Shown one piece after another: positions 26,474 through 37,535 of a DNA stretch of 64,000 nt; position 1 is the stretch's first letter; every line of letters begins with the position of its first letter. The notes under the pieces are model-generated. The model did not search any database and was not told the origin of the DNA. It saw only the letters and a program-made list of their open reading frames with translations. The stretch lies in the NCBI GenBank assembly GCA_028284625.1, contig JANQRH010000022.1:62001-126000 (forward strand), given 5' to 3'. Both the position numbers and the translations under genes were made by a program. Source of the stretch: Afifellaceae bacterium (GTDB lineage Bacteria > Pseudomonadota > Alphaproteobacteria > Rhizobiales > Afifellaceae).

Positions 26474-27199
26474 CTAGAGACCGCTCTCGATGAGCATGAT
26501 GTTGGATCGTGTCTCGTCGCCCCTGGAATAGGCCGACAGAACTTGTGCCCGGCGTGCGCCGTTGGGCGGACCAAACGGCCGCGGGCGAAGCAGGTCAGCC
26601 GGATTGGCGACCATCGCAGCCAGGTTCTTCATCTGCGCGCAGCCGAAATCGTGATAGGTGGCGTTGCGATAATCGGTCTCGCCGCCGTCAGGCCACACAC
26701 CGCAGCTCGGCACGACTGCCTTCACTCGCAGATAGGACACACGCAGCGGCGCGATCTTGCTACGATCGCCAACGGCATAGGGTGCGACCTTGATGCGGCC
26801 GTGCGACACGCCGGCACGCACCAGGGCGTAGTGAACCGCGCGCCCGGTTGTGGAGGCCGCCACCTCGTTGGCCGATCCCGTCGGCACCTGGATGGTGATG
26901 GCACCAGTACCGTCGGCGCGGTAGTCGTTCACATAGGCGCGGATCGCCGACTCAATCTGAGGCGACAGCGCCGGACCCTTCATGCCAACCGGCAGGTCGA
27001 AGTTTTCCGGCTCCTCGGAGATCAGCACCGGATGGCGCTGGCTGAAATTGTGCTCCCGGGCCTCCACGTCGGATGTGCCGGTAGTGGAGCATCCGGCGGC
27101 CAACGCCGTCAGCACCGCAACGGCAACGCCGCCGAAGAGGATGCGCGGGAGCCTACGGGGCGTGGCGTTCGCAGCCGTCGGCATATCTACTGAAGTCAC
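26474..27199 (-). CDS. cpaD: Pilus assembly lipoprotein CpaD
   Basis: CpaD is an outer-membrane lipoprotein associated with the Tad secretin. The protein has a signal peptide with lipobox LAAGC (about residue 37), then FSQRHPVLISEEPENFDLPVG, a periplasmic region with YRADGTGAITIQVPTGS, and a C-terminal FGCAQMKNLAAMVANPADLLRPR, all family hallmarks. The GTG at 27199 is preferred because GGAGGGG lies directly upstream (core spacing 5); a TTG at 27211 and an ATG at 27184 are alternatives. It lies between cpaC and cpaE. Confidence 0.9.
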   Translation of the reverse strand: MTSVDMPTAANATPRRLPRILFGGVAVAVLTALAAGCSTTGTSDVEAREHNFSQRHPVLISEEPENFDLPVGMKGPALSPQIESAIRAYVNDYRADGTGAITIQVPTGSANEVAASTTGRAVHYALVRAGVSHGRIKVAPYAVGDRSKIAPLRVSYLRVKAVVPSCGVWPDGGETDYRNATYHDFGCAQMKNLAAMVANPADLLRPRPFGPPNGARRAQVLSAYSRGDETRSNIMLIESGL

Positions 27200-27211
27200 A
27201 AGCCCCTCCAA

Positions 27212-28711
27212 TCAGTCGAACGTAAAGCCGACCTGCGCGGCGTCGGCGCCACCGGAAACGTCGGCGGTGCCGTAGACCTTGGTCAGGCGGTTGAGGAAAT
27301 AGGATTCCGCGTCGTTGGCCATCATGAGGTTGTCGCCGGGACGCGCGAGTTCCTGGGGCGCAGCCGGCTTCACCAGATAAGGCGTGACGATCATCACCAG
27401 CTCGGTCTGATTGGCGAGGAAGTCACGCGACGAGAAGATCGCGCCGATGACCGGCAGCTTCTGCAGCACCGGAAGACCGGAGACCGCGCGACGGGTCTCT
27501 TCCTGCACCAGCCCGGCAATGACAAAAGCGCCTCCGGAGGGGAGCTCAACCGTAGTTTCGGTGCGCCGCACAGACACGGCGGGGATGCTGACGGCCTGGC
27601 CAAATCCGGTGGGAAGCGACACGGCGCCGGTGGCGGAGATGTCGCTCACCTCGCTGCGGACCTTCAGGCTGATGCGTCCCGCCGAGATCACCACGGGGGT
27701 GAAGGCAAGGTTCACGCCGAACTGCTTGAACTCGATCGTCAAGCCGCCATCGTCGCCGGTGACGGGGACGGGGAACTCACCGCCGGCGAGGAAGTTCGCC
27801 GTCTCGCCACTGACGGCCGTCAGCGTCGGCTCCGCCAGCGTGCGCAGCATGTTGGTGTCTTCAAGCGCGCGCAGCGTGGCGCCCACATTGAAGTCGTCGC
27901 CGGTATAGTTGAACTGCACGCCGCCGGGATTGGTGGCGGTGGAGATCGGGAAGTTGATGGGGCTCGCGCCGATGCCGGTCAGCGTGCCGAAGGTGAAGCT
28001 GGCGCCATTCAAGAGCGCGGTCGGGTTGATGCCGAGCTGCTTAACGACGGCGCGCTGCACCTCAACCACGGAAACCTTCAGCGCCACCTGCTCGGTCCCA
28101 CCGACCGTGATGAGGTTGACGATGCCCGGCTGCGAGGCGTCGGAGACCGCCGTCTGCGTGAACGTCGTGGAGGCGCCTGTTGTGTTGCCCGAGGTGGTCG
28201 ACGTGATGATCTCCGGGAGCATCTTGGTGGCGATTTCCACCGCCAGCGAAGCCTCAGAGGAGGTCTGCACCTGGCCGCGCAAGACGATGCTCTTGTTGAT
28301 GGCGTCGGCCCGTACGTAGCCGCCGGGTATGGCCTCCTTCAGGAGCCGGTTGAGGCCGGTAACGTCGGCGGCGACATTGACGTCGAGATAGCCGATCTCC
28401 TGGCCCTTATCGTCGAACAGGAACACGCTCGCCTGGCCGAAATCGGCGCCGATCAGGTAAAGCCGCGAGGAGGTGCGCAGCACCGCATCGGCGATGCGCG
28501 GATTGGACACCAGCACGTCGCCGACGCCGCCGGTTATACCCTCAATGTCGATGACGATCGACTTGTTCACGCCGAGATCGATCGGCCGGCCGTTGGCCAT
28601 GTCGGCCGTGCTCAGCCGCATGTAGTCCTGCGCCGCCGCGCTCGCCGGCAGGACGATCACCGCCAGCATGATGGTCAGCAGAACCGCCCGGATTCGTCCA
28701 AGCACACTCAT
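27212..28711 (-). CDS. cpaC: Tad pilus secretin CpaC
   Basis: CpaC forms the outer-membrane ring through which the Flp pilus exits. The 499-residue protein has a signal peptide (VLLTIMLAVIVLPASAAAQ), an N-terminal pilus domain (VNKSIVIDIEGITGGVGDVLVSNPRIADAV), a BON-like segment (ADAINKSIVLRGQVQTSSEA), and the secretin domain ending in VPVTGDDGGLTIEFKQFGV and GLPVLQKLPVIGAIFSS. I chose ATG 28711, with AGGAG 7 bases upstream; an in-frame ATG at 28744 overlaps the cpaB stop but has no such site. Confidence 0.94.
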   Translation of the reverse strand: MSVLGRIRAVLLTIMLAVIVLPASAAAQDYMRLSTADMANGRPIDLGVNKSIVIDIEGITGGVGDVLVSNPRIADAVLRTSSRLYLIGADFGQASVFLFDDKGQEIGYLDVNVAADVTGLNRLLKEAIPGGYVRADAINKSIVLRGQVQTSSEASLAVEIATKMLPEIITSTTSGNTTGASTTFTQTAVSDASQPGIVNLITVGGTEQVALKVSVVEVQRAVVKQLGINPTALLNGASFTFGTLTGIGASPINFPISTATNPGGVQFNYTGDDFNVGATLRALEDTNMLRTLAEPTLTAVSGETANFLAGGEFPVPVTGDDGGLTIEFKQFGVNLAFTPVVISAGRISLKVRSEVSDISATGAVSLPTGFGQAVSIPAVSVRRTETTVELPSGGAFVIAGLVQEETRRAVSGLPVLQKLPVIGAIFSSRDFLANQTELVMIVTPYLVKPAAPQELARPGDNLMMANDAESYFLNRLTKVYGTADVSGGADAAQVGFTFD

Positions 28712-28740
28712 CTCGTTGCTCCTCGGCATCACGGCCGTAT

Positions 28741-29529
28741 TCATTGCGTCGTCGCCGTGCGGGCGCGGCCCCAGCGGATCATGCGAACCGTTCCGCTCTT
28801 GCGCTCCTCAGTGGCACTGACGATGGCGTCGGTGTCGGTCGTGCTGCGCAGCGCGAGCGACAAGGTTCCGGAGGCCTCAGCGGCTGTGATCAGCTCCACC
28901 TCGACCGGATCGAGCTCAAGCGTTGCCGTCTTACCGACCACGACAGGCTGCCCGTCCTTCTCGTCGATGGTCTGGTCGATCGCCAGAACCTTGACGTTGT
29001 TGAGGATGGTGCGGCTGACATTTTCGGCCGGCGTGTCGGGCGACGGCTGCTCGGTGACCGTCTGGACAATGTCCACCCGGTCGCCTGGAAGAATGAAACC
29101 GCCGGCCGTGCTTTGCGCGGATACGCGAACGGCGACCGCGCGCTTGCCGGGCGGCAGGATGGCGGACAGGAAGCCGCTCTCCGGTCGGGCCAGCTTGATG
29201 TTGCGGATCGGCTCGCCGGCGACGAAGGGGCTGCGCACGACCGAGCCATCGAGCTTGTCGACCGCATCGGGCATGGTCTGCTTTTGGATGTAGGCGGTGT
29301 TCACCGCATCATCCGGCCATAGCTGCCAACGGATATTGTCGGCCGATATCCGTTCGCCTTGGCCAATGTCGGAGGCCGCCACGAGGACGTCCTGCGATTG
29401 GATCTGCGGGGCCAACTCAACGACGGTCGGTGCGGGCGGCGCACCAGGGCCCATGTTGAGCGCAAGATAGGCTGCGACACCGCCAGCGACGAGCGCCACA
29501 GCAAGAACGAGCACGCGAAACAGCTTCAT
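28741..29529 (-). CDS. cpaB: Flp pilus assembly protein CpaB
   Basis: The 262-residue protein has an N-terminal membrane helix (VLVLAVALVAGGVAAYLALNM) and a periplasmic SAF/RcpC-like region with VLVAASDIGQGERISADNIRWQ, AGEPIRNIKLA and GFLSAILPPGKRAVAVRV, which are hallmarks of CpaB. Its role in Tad assembly is periplasmic and probably stabilises the secretin. It is separated from cpaA by 177 bases containing AT-rich sequence, the largest gap in the minus-strand run, so an internal promoter is possible there. Confidence 0.93.
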   Translation of the reverse strand: MKLFRVLVLAVALVAGGVAAYLALNMGPGAPPAPTVVELAPQIQSQDVLVAASDIGQGERISADNIRWQLWPDDAVNTAYIQKQTMPDAVDKLDGSVVRSPFVAGEPIRNIKLARPESGFLSAILPPGKRAVAVRVSAQSTAGGFILPGDRVDIVQTVTEQPSPDTPAENVSRTILNNVKVLAIDQTIDEKDGQPVVVGKTATLELDPVEVELITAAEASGTLSLALRSTTDTDAIVSATEERKSGTVRMIRWGRARTATTQ

Positions 29530-29706
29530 CCTATTAGCCTCGGTAGGTCCGGTCCGCGACTGCGTCCGTCAGTGCGATTCACTCTCGGGGGGAAAGGTCA
29601 AGACATGGTTAATGAGCCGAGAATCATTTAAGTTTAAGAGGCTGCTGGGGGTTTCAGCCCGTGTAGTGACGCGGGCGTGCAACACTTGCTTTGCGGCGCG
29701 CCGCAA

Positions 29707-30225
29707 TCAGGCGATTGCGTTCGTGAACCAGGCGGTATTGGGGAACACGATCAGCGCGGCGGGCGCCATGGCGGCGCCATAGGGGACGCCGGTTCCCGTG
29801 TCGTGCAATTGCACGATCCACGGGACGCGCCCGAGCGCGGCGGGCAGCGCGTTCATGCGCAACCAAATCAGCACGAGCGTCAAAACGCCGCCCAGCAGCG
29901 CGGCGAAGATAAAGAATTGCAGCACCTGCTCCGGCTCAAACCACAAAGCGGCGACGGCCGCGAGCTTGGCGTCGCCGCCGCCGATCCAGCCGAGGGCGAA
30001 CAATGCGAATGTGATGACGAAGACCAAGGCGGCAATGCCGATGCTCCAGCCGAGCTCGGCCAGAGAAAAGCCGGCAAGCGGCGCCAGCACGAGCCACGCC
30101 GCGCCAATCGTCAGAACCAGCACGTTCTTGATCTTCAATGTGACGAGATCCATCAACCCGGCATAGATCATCGCCAATGGAAACAGCACGAGGCCGAGGG
30201 TTGCCGCTGCGGTCAATATCGTCAT
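29707..30225 (-). CDS. cpaA: Prepilin peptidase CpaA/TadV
   Basis: The 172-residue integral-membrane aspartic protease cleaves the Flp prepilin leader after Gly. It has about six hydrophobic segments; the two catalytic aspartates are Asp26 (AGLMDLVTLKIKN) and Asp85 in WIGGGDAK, matching the GxGD-type prepilin peptidase signature. The length is normal for TadV-like enzymes that lack the methylase domain. It lies between flp, upstream beyond the terminator at 30361, and cpaB. Confidence 0.93.
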   Translation of the reverse strand: MTILTAAATLGLVLFPLAMIYAGLMDLVTLKIKNVLVLTIGAAWLVLAPLAGFSLAELGWSIGIAALVFVITFALFALGWIGGGDAKLAAVAALWFEPEQVLQFFIFAALLGGVLTLVLIWLRMNALPAALGRVPWIVQLHDTGTGVPYGAAMAPAALIVFPNTAWFTNAIA

Positions 30226-30360
30226 GCGTCAGCCGTCGGACCGGATGGATGATTCCTAAAGGTGCGTCTTCGACCGTTCCAGCAATTGGTTTCCAAAATG
30301 GAAACATGGCCCGACCAAAGATCGGGTCGATCGCGATCGGGACCGGAACGGGTACATGCG

Positions 30361-30384
30361 AAAACGGAGGGCTATCGCCCTCCG
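30361..30384 (-). terminator. Intrinsic terminator of the flp pilin gene
   Basis: An 8-bp GC-rich perfect stem (CGGAGGGC/GCCCTCCG) with a 4-base loop is followed on the minus strand by TTTT, 34 bases after the flp stop. It would let pilin mRNA end before cpaA, giving the usual excess of pilin over machinery. The plus-strand side also carries TTTCGTTT, so it may act both ways. Confidence 0.75.
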
Positions 30385-30417
30385 TTTCGTTTCGACGGCT
30401 CGGAAGAGCTCGTCTTC

Positions 30418-30582
30418 TTACTGCAGCTGCGTCGCGATCTCGTTGAACTTCGCGGTCAGGTTCGTGCCGATGGTCGACAGAACGCCGATGATCACGACAG
30501 AGATCAGAGCCGCGATGAGACCATATTCGATGGCGGTCGCACCAGACTCGTCCTTCGCAAAGCGTGTGATAAGCTTCTTCAT
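30418..30582 (-). CDS. flp: Flp/Fap-type type IVb pilin
   Basis: This 54-residue prepilin is the pilus subunit. The short leader (MKKLITRFAKDESG) ends in Gly14, and the mature protein begins ATAIEYGLIAALISVV with Glu at +5 and the following Tyr, the Flp motif; a hydrophobic helix follows. The ATG at 30582 has AGGAG 7 bases upstream; an in-frame start at 30603 precedes that site and is rejected. A terminator follows, and a CtrA box lies about 245 bases upstream, in the divergent AT-rich gap. Confidence 0.94.
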   Translation of the reverse strand: MKKLITRFAKDESGATAIEYGLIAALISVVIIGVLSTIGTNLTAKFNEIATQLQ

Positions 30583-30965
30583 CTCTCTGCTCCTAAACTC
30601 CACTAACTGCGGCCCTGCTTTTACGGGCGTTGGGCCCCGCTTCGATGGACTTGCCGCCGAAACTGGGCGCAGAACTAGCAGTCATTGTTTTCACCAAAGT
30701 TAATTCCGCAATTTCATCGTGCTTTTCGCCGCAAATTGAGATCGATGGTAAAAATAGAGAAAATTTTAGAGACCTCTGCGCGCCAAACTCTACTATTCCT
30801 CACGGCGCAGCTCTATCCCTAGTCTGTTAAACGCTTATTAACCCAGTTGGGGGGATAGAGTTAGGTGGACATTCAATGGCGCTAGAGACGTCGCCCAGCC
30901 GACGCTTCATACCAGCGCGCAACATGCCCCGTCGCGTAAGGGCGGCCAGGCGAACGGAGTTTCGG
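30583..30965. other. AT-rich divergent regulatory gap between flp and the pilus N-domain gene
   Basis: This 383-base stretch holds no convincing gene. Bases about 30680-30800 are distinctly AT-rich compared with the surroundings. A perfect CtrA box lies at 30827-30841. Both the flp promoter (minus strand) and the promoter of the pilus N-domain gene (plus strand) must be here; I could not identify a clear -35/-10 pair for either. Confidence 0.6.
30827..30841. promoter_or_regulatory. CtrA-type binding site, perfect TTAA-N7-TTAAC
   Basis: TTAA-ACGCTTA-TTAA followed by C matches the CtrA consensus exactly. It lies between the divergent flp pilin gene (start 30582) and the plus-strand pilus gene (start 30966). 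The related flp/pilA gene of Caulobacter is CtrA-activated, so shared control of both halves of the locus is likely by analogy. Confidence 0.65.
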
Positions 30966-31439
30966 ATGCGATCTCTCCTCGATGTCTTCGGACACAGCCT
31001 CACGGTGGCCGCCATTGCAGTTTGCGGGCTGGCGGTCGGTGCAGCGACTGCTTCTGCAGATGAGGCGATCGACATTACGATCGACTTCGCCAAGGTCTAC
31101 CAGCTCGACGCGCCGGCCAACACGATCATCATCGGCAATCCGAGCATCGCCGATGCCACCTTGGGGCAGGAGAAGACCATTCTCGTGCTCACCGGTAAGA
31201 CAGCCGGCACGACCAACCTGATCGCGATCGGCCCGGACGGCGAGGAAGTCATCAACAGAACGCTGCGGGTCGCTTCCGACGTGCGCCAGCTGACGACTGT
31301 GTTCTATGGGGCACAGCGGCAGACATTCTCCTGCGCACCGGTCTGCGAACAGGTGATCTCGGTCGGCGACGACCCAAGCAAGTTCGACGCCGCCAAGGAC
31401 CAGATCCAGACCCGACACCAATTCGCAGCGGGGCAGTAG
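30966..31439 (+). CDS. Pilus assembly protein, CpaC-type N-terminal domain alone
   Basis: This 157-residue exported protein has a signal peptide (VAAIAVCGLAVGAATASA) and then a single T2SS/T3SS pilus N-terminal domain (DITIDFAKVYQLDAPANTIIIGNPSIADAT ... KTAGTTNLIAIGPDGEEV), the domain that begins CpaC secretins, but no secretin barrel. The ATG at 30966 has GGAG 6 bases upstream; earlier in-frame starts lack a site. Its periplasmic domain suggests a partner of the CpaC ring, although this is inference. Two Cys near the end (CAPVC) may form a disulfide. It is divergent from flp across the CtrA box. Confidence 0.85.
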   Translation: MRSLLDVFGHSLTVAAIAVCGLAVGAATASADEAIDITIDFAKVYQLDAPANTIIIGNPSIADATLGQEKTILVLTGKTAGTTNLIAIGPDGEEVINRTLRVASDVRQLTTVFYGAQRQTFSCAPVCEQVISVGDDPSKFDAAKDQIQTRHQFAAGQ

Positions 31440-31442
31440 CCG

Positions 31443-31457
31443 TTAATCTTTCGTTTA
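31443..31457. promoter_or_regulatory. Degenerate CtrA-type site (one mismatch)
   Basis: TTAA-TCTTTCG-TTTA differs from the CtrA consensus at one position. It lies just after the stop of the pilus N-domain gene and 100 bases before the first TadE-like gene. It is weak on its own and is listed because of the nearby perfect box. Confidence 0.3.
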
Positions 31458-31556
31458 CAATAGTAAAGAGAAAGATTCGATTAGACGCTTCGCGTAAAGT
31501 TTTCCGCTAAACTCTATGCTATACGCAGCGAGATCGGAAACCCGCGGGGTTAGACG

Positions 31557-32144
31557 GTGAAAAGGAACAACTCGATCCTATCGCAGATACGCCGACGCCG
31601 CGCTTTGCTCAAGCGGCGCGAGGGGCTGCGCTCCGACGAGCGTGGCGCGGTGGCGATTGAGTTTGCGATCATCGCACCAGTCTTCTTCTTCCTGATGTTC
31701 GTGATTGCGGAGACCGCGCTGGTCTTCATCGCCGAGCAGGTGATGGATAATGCGGTGTTCGAGACGTCGCGGCTCATCCGCACCGGGCAGGTGCAGATCG
31801 CCGGCATGACGCAGGAGGACTTCAAAGACGAGGTCTGCGACCGCGTCACGGTGTTCGTCAATTGCAACAGCTCGGATTTCTACCTCGACGTCGATTCCTA
31901 TCCGACATTCGACAGCATGGTGATGGACCAGCCGATCGACGACGACGAGGAATTTGAGGATCCGGGGACGTTTGCCTTCGGCAACGCCAATGAGATCGTC
32001 GTCGTGCGCGCCTACTATCAGTGGCCGACCAATGCGGTGTTCGGCAGCCTGTCGCTGAAGAACCTCAACAACGGGAAGCGGCTGATCGGTTCGTTCGCCG
32101 CCTTCCGCAACGAACCCTTCATCACCACGGCGAGCGGCGGATGA
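31557..32144 (+). CDS. TadE-like pseudopilin of the Tad pilus
   Basis: The 195-residue protein has a basic N-terminus, then the TadE motif DERGAVAIEFAIIAPVFFFL (a prepilin-like cleavage site with Glu at +5) followed by a long hydrophobic helix and a periplasmic domain with one Cys pair (CDRVTVFVNC). TadE and TadF are minor pilins processed by the TadV/CpaA peptidase and needed for pilus formation. The start is GTG at 31557. The TGA overlaps the ATG of the next, similar gene. Confidence 0.9.
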   Translation: MKRNNSILSQIRRRRALLKRREGLRSDERGAVAIEFAIIAPVFFFLMFVIAETALVFIAEQVMDNAVFETSRLIRTGQVQIAGMTQEDFKDEVCDRVTVFVNCNSSDFYLDVDSYPTFDSMVMDQPIDDDEEFEDPGTFAFGNANEIVVVRAYYQWPTNAVFGSLSLKNLNNGKRLIGSFAAFRNEPFITTASGG

Positions 32145-32740
32145 TGCGTGTATCGGGACAGACGTTTTCGGCCGGGCTTTTGAAGCTTCTCCGCATCATC
32201 CGCCAGGATGGCGGGATGGCGGCGGTGGAGTTCGCCTTGATCCTGCCGATCCTCGTCATGCTGTGGATCGGCGGCGTGGAGATGACGCAGGCGCTGAGCG
32301 TCGATCGCCGCCTCAACAATCTCGCCTCCGCAATCGGCGATCTAGCGGCGCGCAGCAAGCAGCTCATCTATAGCGACGTCGACAACATGTTCGACATCGC
32401 GCCGGGCGCCATGTTCCCCTATTCCTCCACCAGTGTGCGGATGCGCATCACGGCGGTCAACATTTCCGGCGGTGGCGACGCCACGGTGGCGTGGAGCCGC
32501 GCGGAGGGCACCGGGATCACGTCCTATGCCGACGGTGAGGACATGAACGACAAAGTGCCGCCGACGCTGCGCGTCCCCGATTCACAGGTCATCATGTCAG
32601 AGGTCTACGGGACCTACACGCCGGCGGTCGGCTATGTCATCACCGGGGACGTCGATCTCGACGACCGCATGTATTTCGTTCCGCGGCTCACGCAATATGT
32701 GAAGCTCTGCGACAATGCGGGCGAGAATTGTAAGTCCTGA
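32141..32740 (+). CDS. Second TadE/TadF-like pseudopilin of the Tad pilus
   Basis: The 199-residue protein has RQDGGMAAVEFALILPILVMLWIGGVEMTQAL near the N-terminus (prepilin-like site with Glu at +5, then a membrane helix) and a periplasmic domain ending in a Cys pair (LCDNAGENC). Its similarity in layout to the preceding gene and the ATGA overlap with that gene's stop support a TadE/TadF pair. No TadG with a von Willebrand domain is seen nearby. It converges on the PhnD-like gene, ending 17 bases from it. Confidence 0.88.
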   Translation: MMRVSGQTFSAGLLKLLRIIRQDGGMAAVEFALILPILVMLWIGGVEMTQALSVDRRLNNLASAIGDLAARSKQLIYSDVDNMFDIAPGAMFPYSSTSVRMRITAVNISGGGDATVAWSRAEGTGITSYADGEDMNDKVPPTLRVPDSQVIMSEVYGTYTPAVGYVITGDVDLDDRMYFVPRLTQYVKLCDNAGENCKS

Positions 32741-32756
32741 TTGTCGCCTGCGCGCC

Positions 32757-35858
<3,102 letters not shown>

Positions 35859-35874
35859 TCGCCGTCATTCCCGC

Positions 35875-36408
35875 TCAGTTCTCCAGGATCAACGTCCCGT
35901 CGGCGACCTGGTAGCGCTCAAGGCCGTTCAGGAACGAGCCGCCGAGCAAGCTGATAGAGAGCTGCTCGTCGGGCAGGACGAGCGCGCGGACGTCCTCCAC
36001 CTCAATGTCGGCGATCACCACGCTGTCGAGCACGATCTCCGCGGCATTGGTCGTGCCGTTGGCGGTCTGCACCGGAAAGCGGAAATCCGCCGGCACGACG
36101 CGAATGCCTGCCTCCATCGCGTCGGACTGGCGCAATGCGACGACGGTCGCGCCCGTATCGACCATGAGCCGCACGGCGCGGAAATTGATCTCTGCTTCCA
36201 CGTAGAAATGACCGTCGCGTTCGGCCTTTATCTCGAACTGGCCACCGCCGGCAGGGGCCCGCAACTCGCGCGCCGTCGCGTTGCGTGCGGCCGCAGACGT
36301 TGCGGCGCGTCCGCTCGGCTGCGACACGTCAACGTAGCGCGAGACGACGCCCGGCGCAGACATTGCGACGAGCGCGATTGCGGCGGAGAAGAATAAAAGA
36401 CCGCGCAT
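35875..36408 (-). CDS. Retropepsin-like clan AA aspartic protease (TIGR02281 type)
   Basis: The 177-residue protein has an N-terminal signal/anchor helix (LLFFSAAIALVAMSAPGVV) and a single retropepsin-like domain with one catalytic motif, LMVDTGATVVALRQSDA (Asp84-Thr85-Gly86), followed by VVIADIEVEDVRALVLPDEQL and SLLGGSFLNGLERYQV. Proteins of this type must dimerise to be active, like retroviral proteases, and are frequent in alphaproteobacteria with no firmly assigned substrate. It is convergent with pgm, the stops lying 17 bases apart. Confidence 0.9.
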   Translation of the reverse strand: MRGLLFFSAAIALVAMSAPGVVSRYVDVSQPSGRAATSAAARNATARELRAPAGGGQFEIKAERDGHFYVEAEINFRAVRLMVDTGATVVALRQSDAMEAGIRVVPADFRFPVQTANGTTNAAEIVLDSVVIADIEVEDVRALVLPDEQLSISLLGGSFLNGLERYQVADGTLILEN

Positions 36409-36569
36409 GGCTTCCTCTGCCAGCGGTCTTGGCAGGACTCAGCGAAAAAAGGCTTATCCCGGCCGCGGAAACCCGCCTGAAAGCGACAAATCTGACCAAG
36501 TCCTGAACGCAGTGTTAACTGCGACGCTCAGAGCCTGTTCGAAAAATCGAGCTCACAGCACGAGGAGGA

Positions 36570-36584
36570 GCGGCCTGAGGCCGC
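36570..36584. terminator. Short hairpin downstream of the peroxiredoxin gene
   Basis: GCGGCC-TGA-GGCCGC forms a 6-bp stem with a triloop, 16 bases beyond the peroxiredoxin stop on the minus strand. No T-run follows, so termination is uncertain. Confidence 0.3.
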
Positions 36585-36599
36585 CCCCGGCGATATCGC

Positions 36600-37271
36600 T
36601 CAGCTCTGGGGCTGTGGGACGATACGGATGTAAGGCTTGGGCTCCTTCCAGCCGTCCGGCCAGATCTTCTTGGCGTCGTCGTTCGACACGGAGCCGGCGA
36701 TGATCACATCCTCGCCGTCCCTCCAGTTGGCCGGCGTGGCAACCTTGTGGTTGGCGGTGAGCTGCAGGGAATCGATGATCCGCAGCACTTCGTCGAAGTT
36801 CCGCCCGGTCGTCATTGGATAGGAGATGAGGAGTTTGATCTTCTTGTCCGGCCCGATGACGTAGACGTTTCTGACCGTCTGGTTGTCGGCAGGCGTGCGG
36901 CCTTCGGAAGACTCGCCTTCCGCTGCCGGCAGCATGCCGAAGAGCTTCGCCACTTTCAGCTCCGGGTCGCCGATCAGCGGATAGTTTGGCGCAGCACCTT
37001 GCGTCTCTTCAATGTCCTTGGCCCAACGCTCGTGATCGCCGACCGGATCGACGCTGAGGCCGATGATCTTGACGTTGCGCTTGTCGAACTCCGGTTTCAT
37101 GCGCGCCATCGTGCCGAGCTCTGTCGTGCATACGGGCGTGAAGTCCTTGGGGTGCGAGAAGAGCACACCCCAGGATTCGCCGAGCCAGTCGTGAAAGGAA
37201 ATCCGGCCTTCGGTCGTATCGGCCTCGAAATTGGGCACGTCGTCACCGATGACCAAGGTCTGCATGGGCAT
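36600..37271 (-). CDS. 1-Cys peroxiredoxin (Prx6 type)
   Basis: The 223-residue protein reduces hydroperoxides. The peroxidatic cysteine is Cys48 in HPKDFTPVCTTELG. The long form with a C-terminal extension (DGWKEPKPYIRIVPQ) and no conserved resolving Cys pattern place it with the Prx6/1-Cys group rather than AhpC. The ATG at 37271 has AAGGAG 7 bases upstream. It is a single gene with its own promoter in the 37272-37535 gap, a 264-base stretch in which I see no other feature. Confidence 0.95.
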   Translation of the reverse strand: MPMQTLVIGDDVPNFEADTTEGRISFHDWLGESWGVLFSHPKDFTPVCTTELGTMARMKPEFDKRNVKIIGLSVDPVGDHERWAKDIEETQGAAPNYPLIGDPELKVAKLFGMLPAAEGESSEGRTPADNQTVRNVYVIGPDKKIKLLISYPMTTGRNFDEVLRIIDSLQLTANHKVATPANWRDGEDVIIAGSVSNDDAKKIWPDGWKEPKPYIRIVPQPQS

Positions 37272-37535
37272 CTCGGTACTCCTTGGAAAGCGGCCCCCAG
37301 CCGCGTTTGGGGGGATTATGATCGAGTGTTTGGAATGCGGTAAGAGACGAAGCGTCCTCACGCAAGGCGCTCGGCGGAAATTCGGTTCACCAGCCGGTGG
37401 GCTGATGAGGCAAGCATTTCATTTCACACGCCGCGGCCGGCGCGACTTTGGCGCGCGCGTATCGCCGCGCCCGCCGCCGACTGACTCGCCAAGGTCATGG
37501 TTTTGTGGGAATCTGTGGTCGGGAATTGGTGACGT

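Noticed and set aside
25060-26493. 477-codon plus-strand frame opposite cpaE
   Set aside because: It overlaps the recognised cpaE over its whole length and has no motif.
29609-29637. Several TTAA words upstream of cpaB, possible CtrA site
   Set aside because: Their spacings are not seven bases, so none forms the box.
30604-30826. Possible sigma-54-like promoter of flp
   Set aside because: A GCAC...TTGC pair exists on the minus strand, but the conserved GG of the -24 element is absent.
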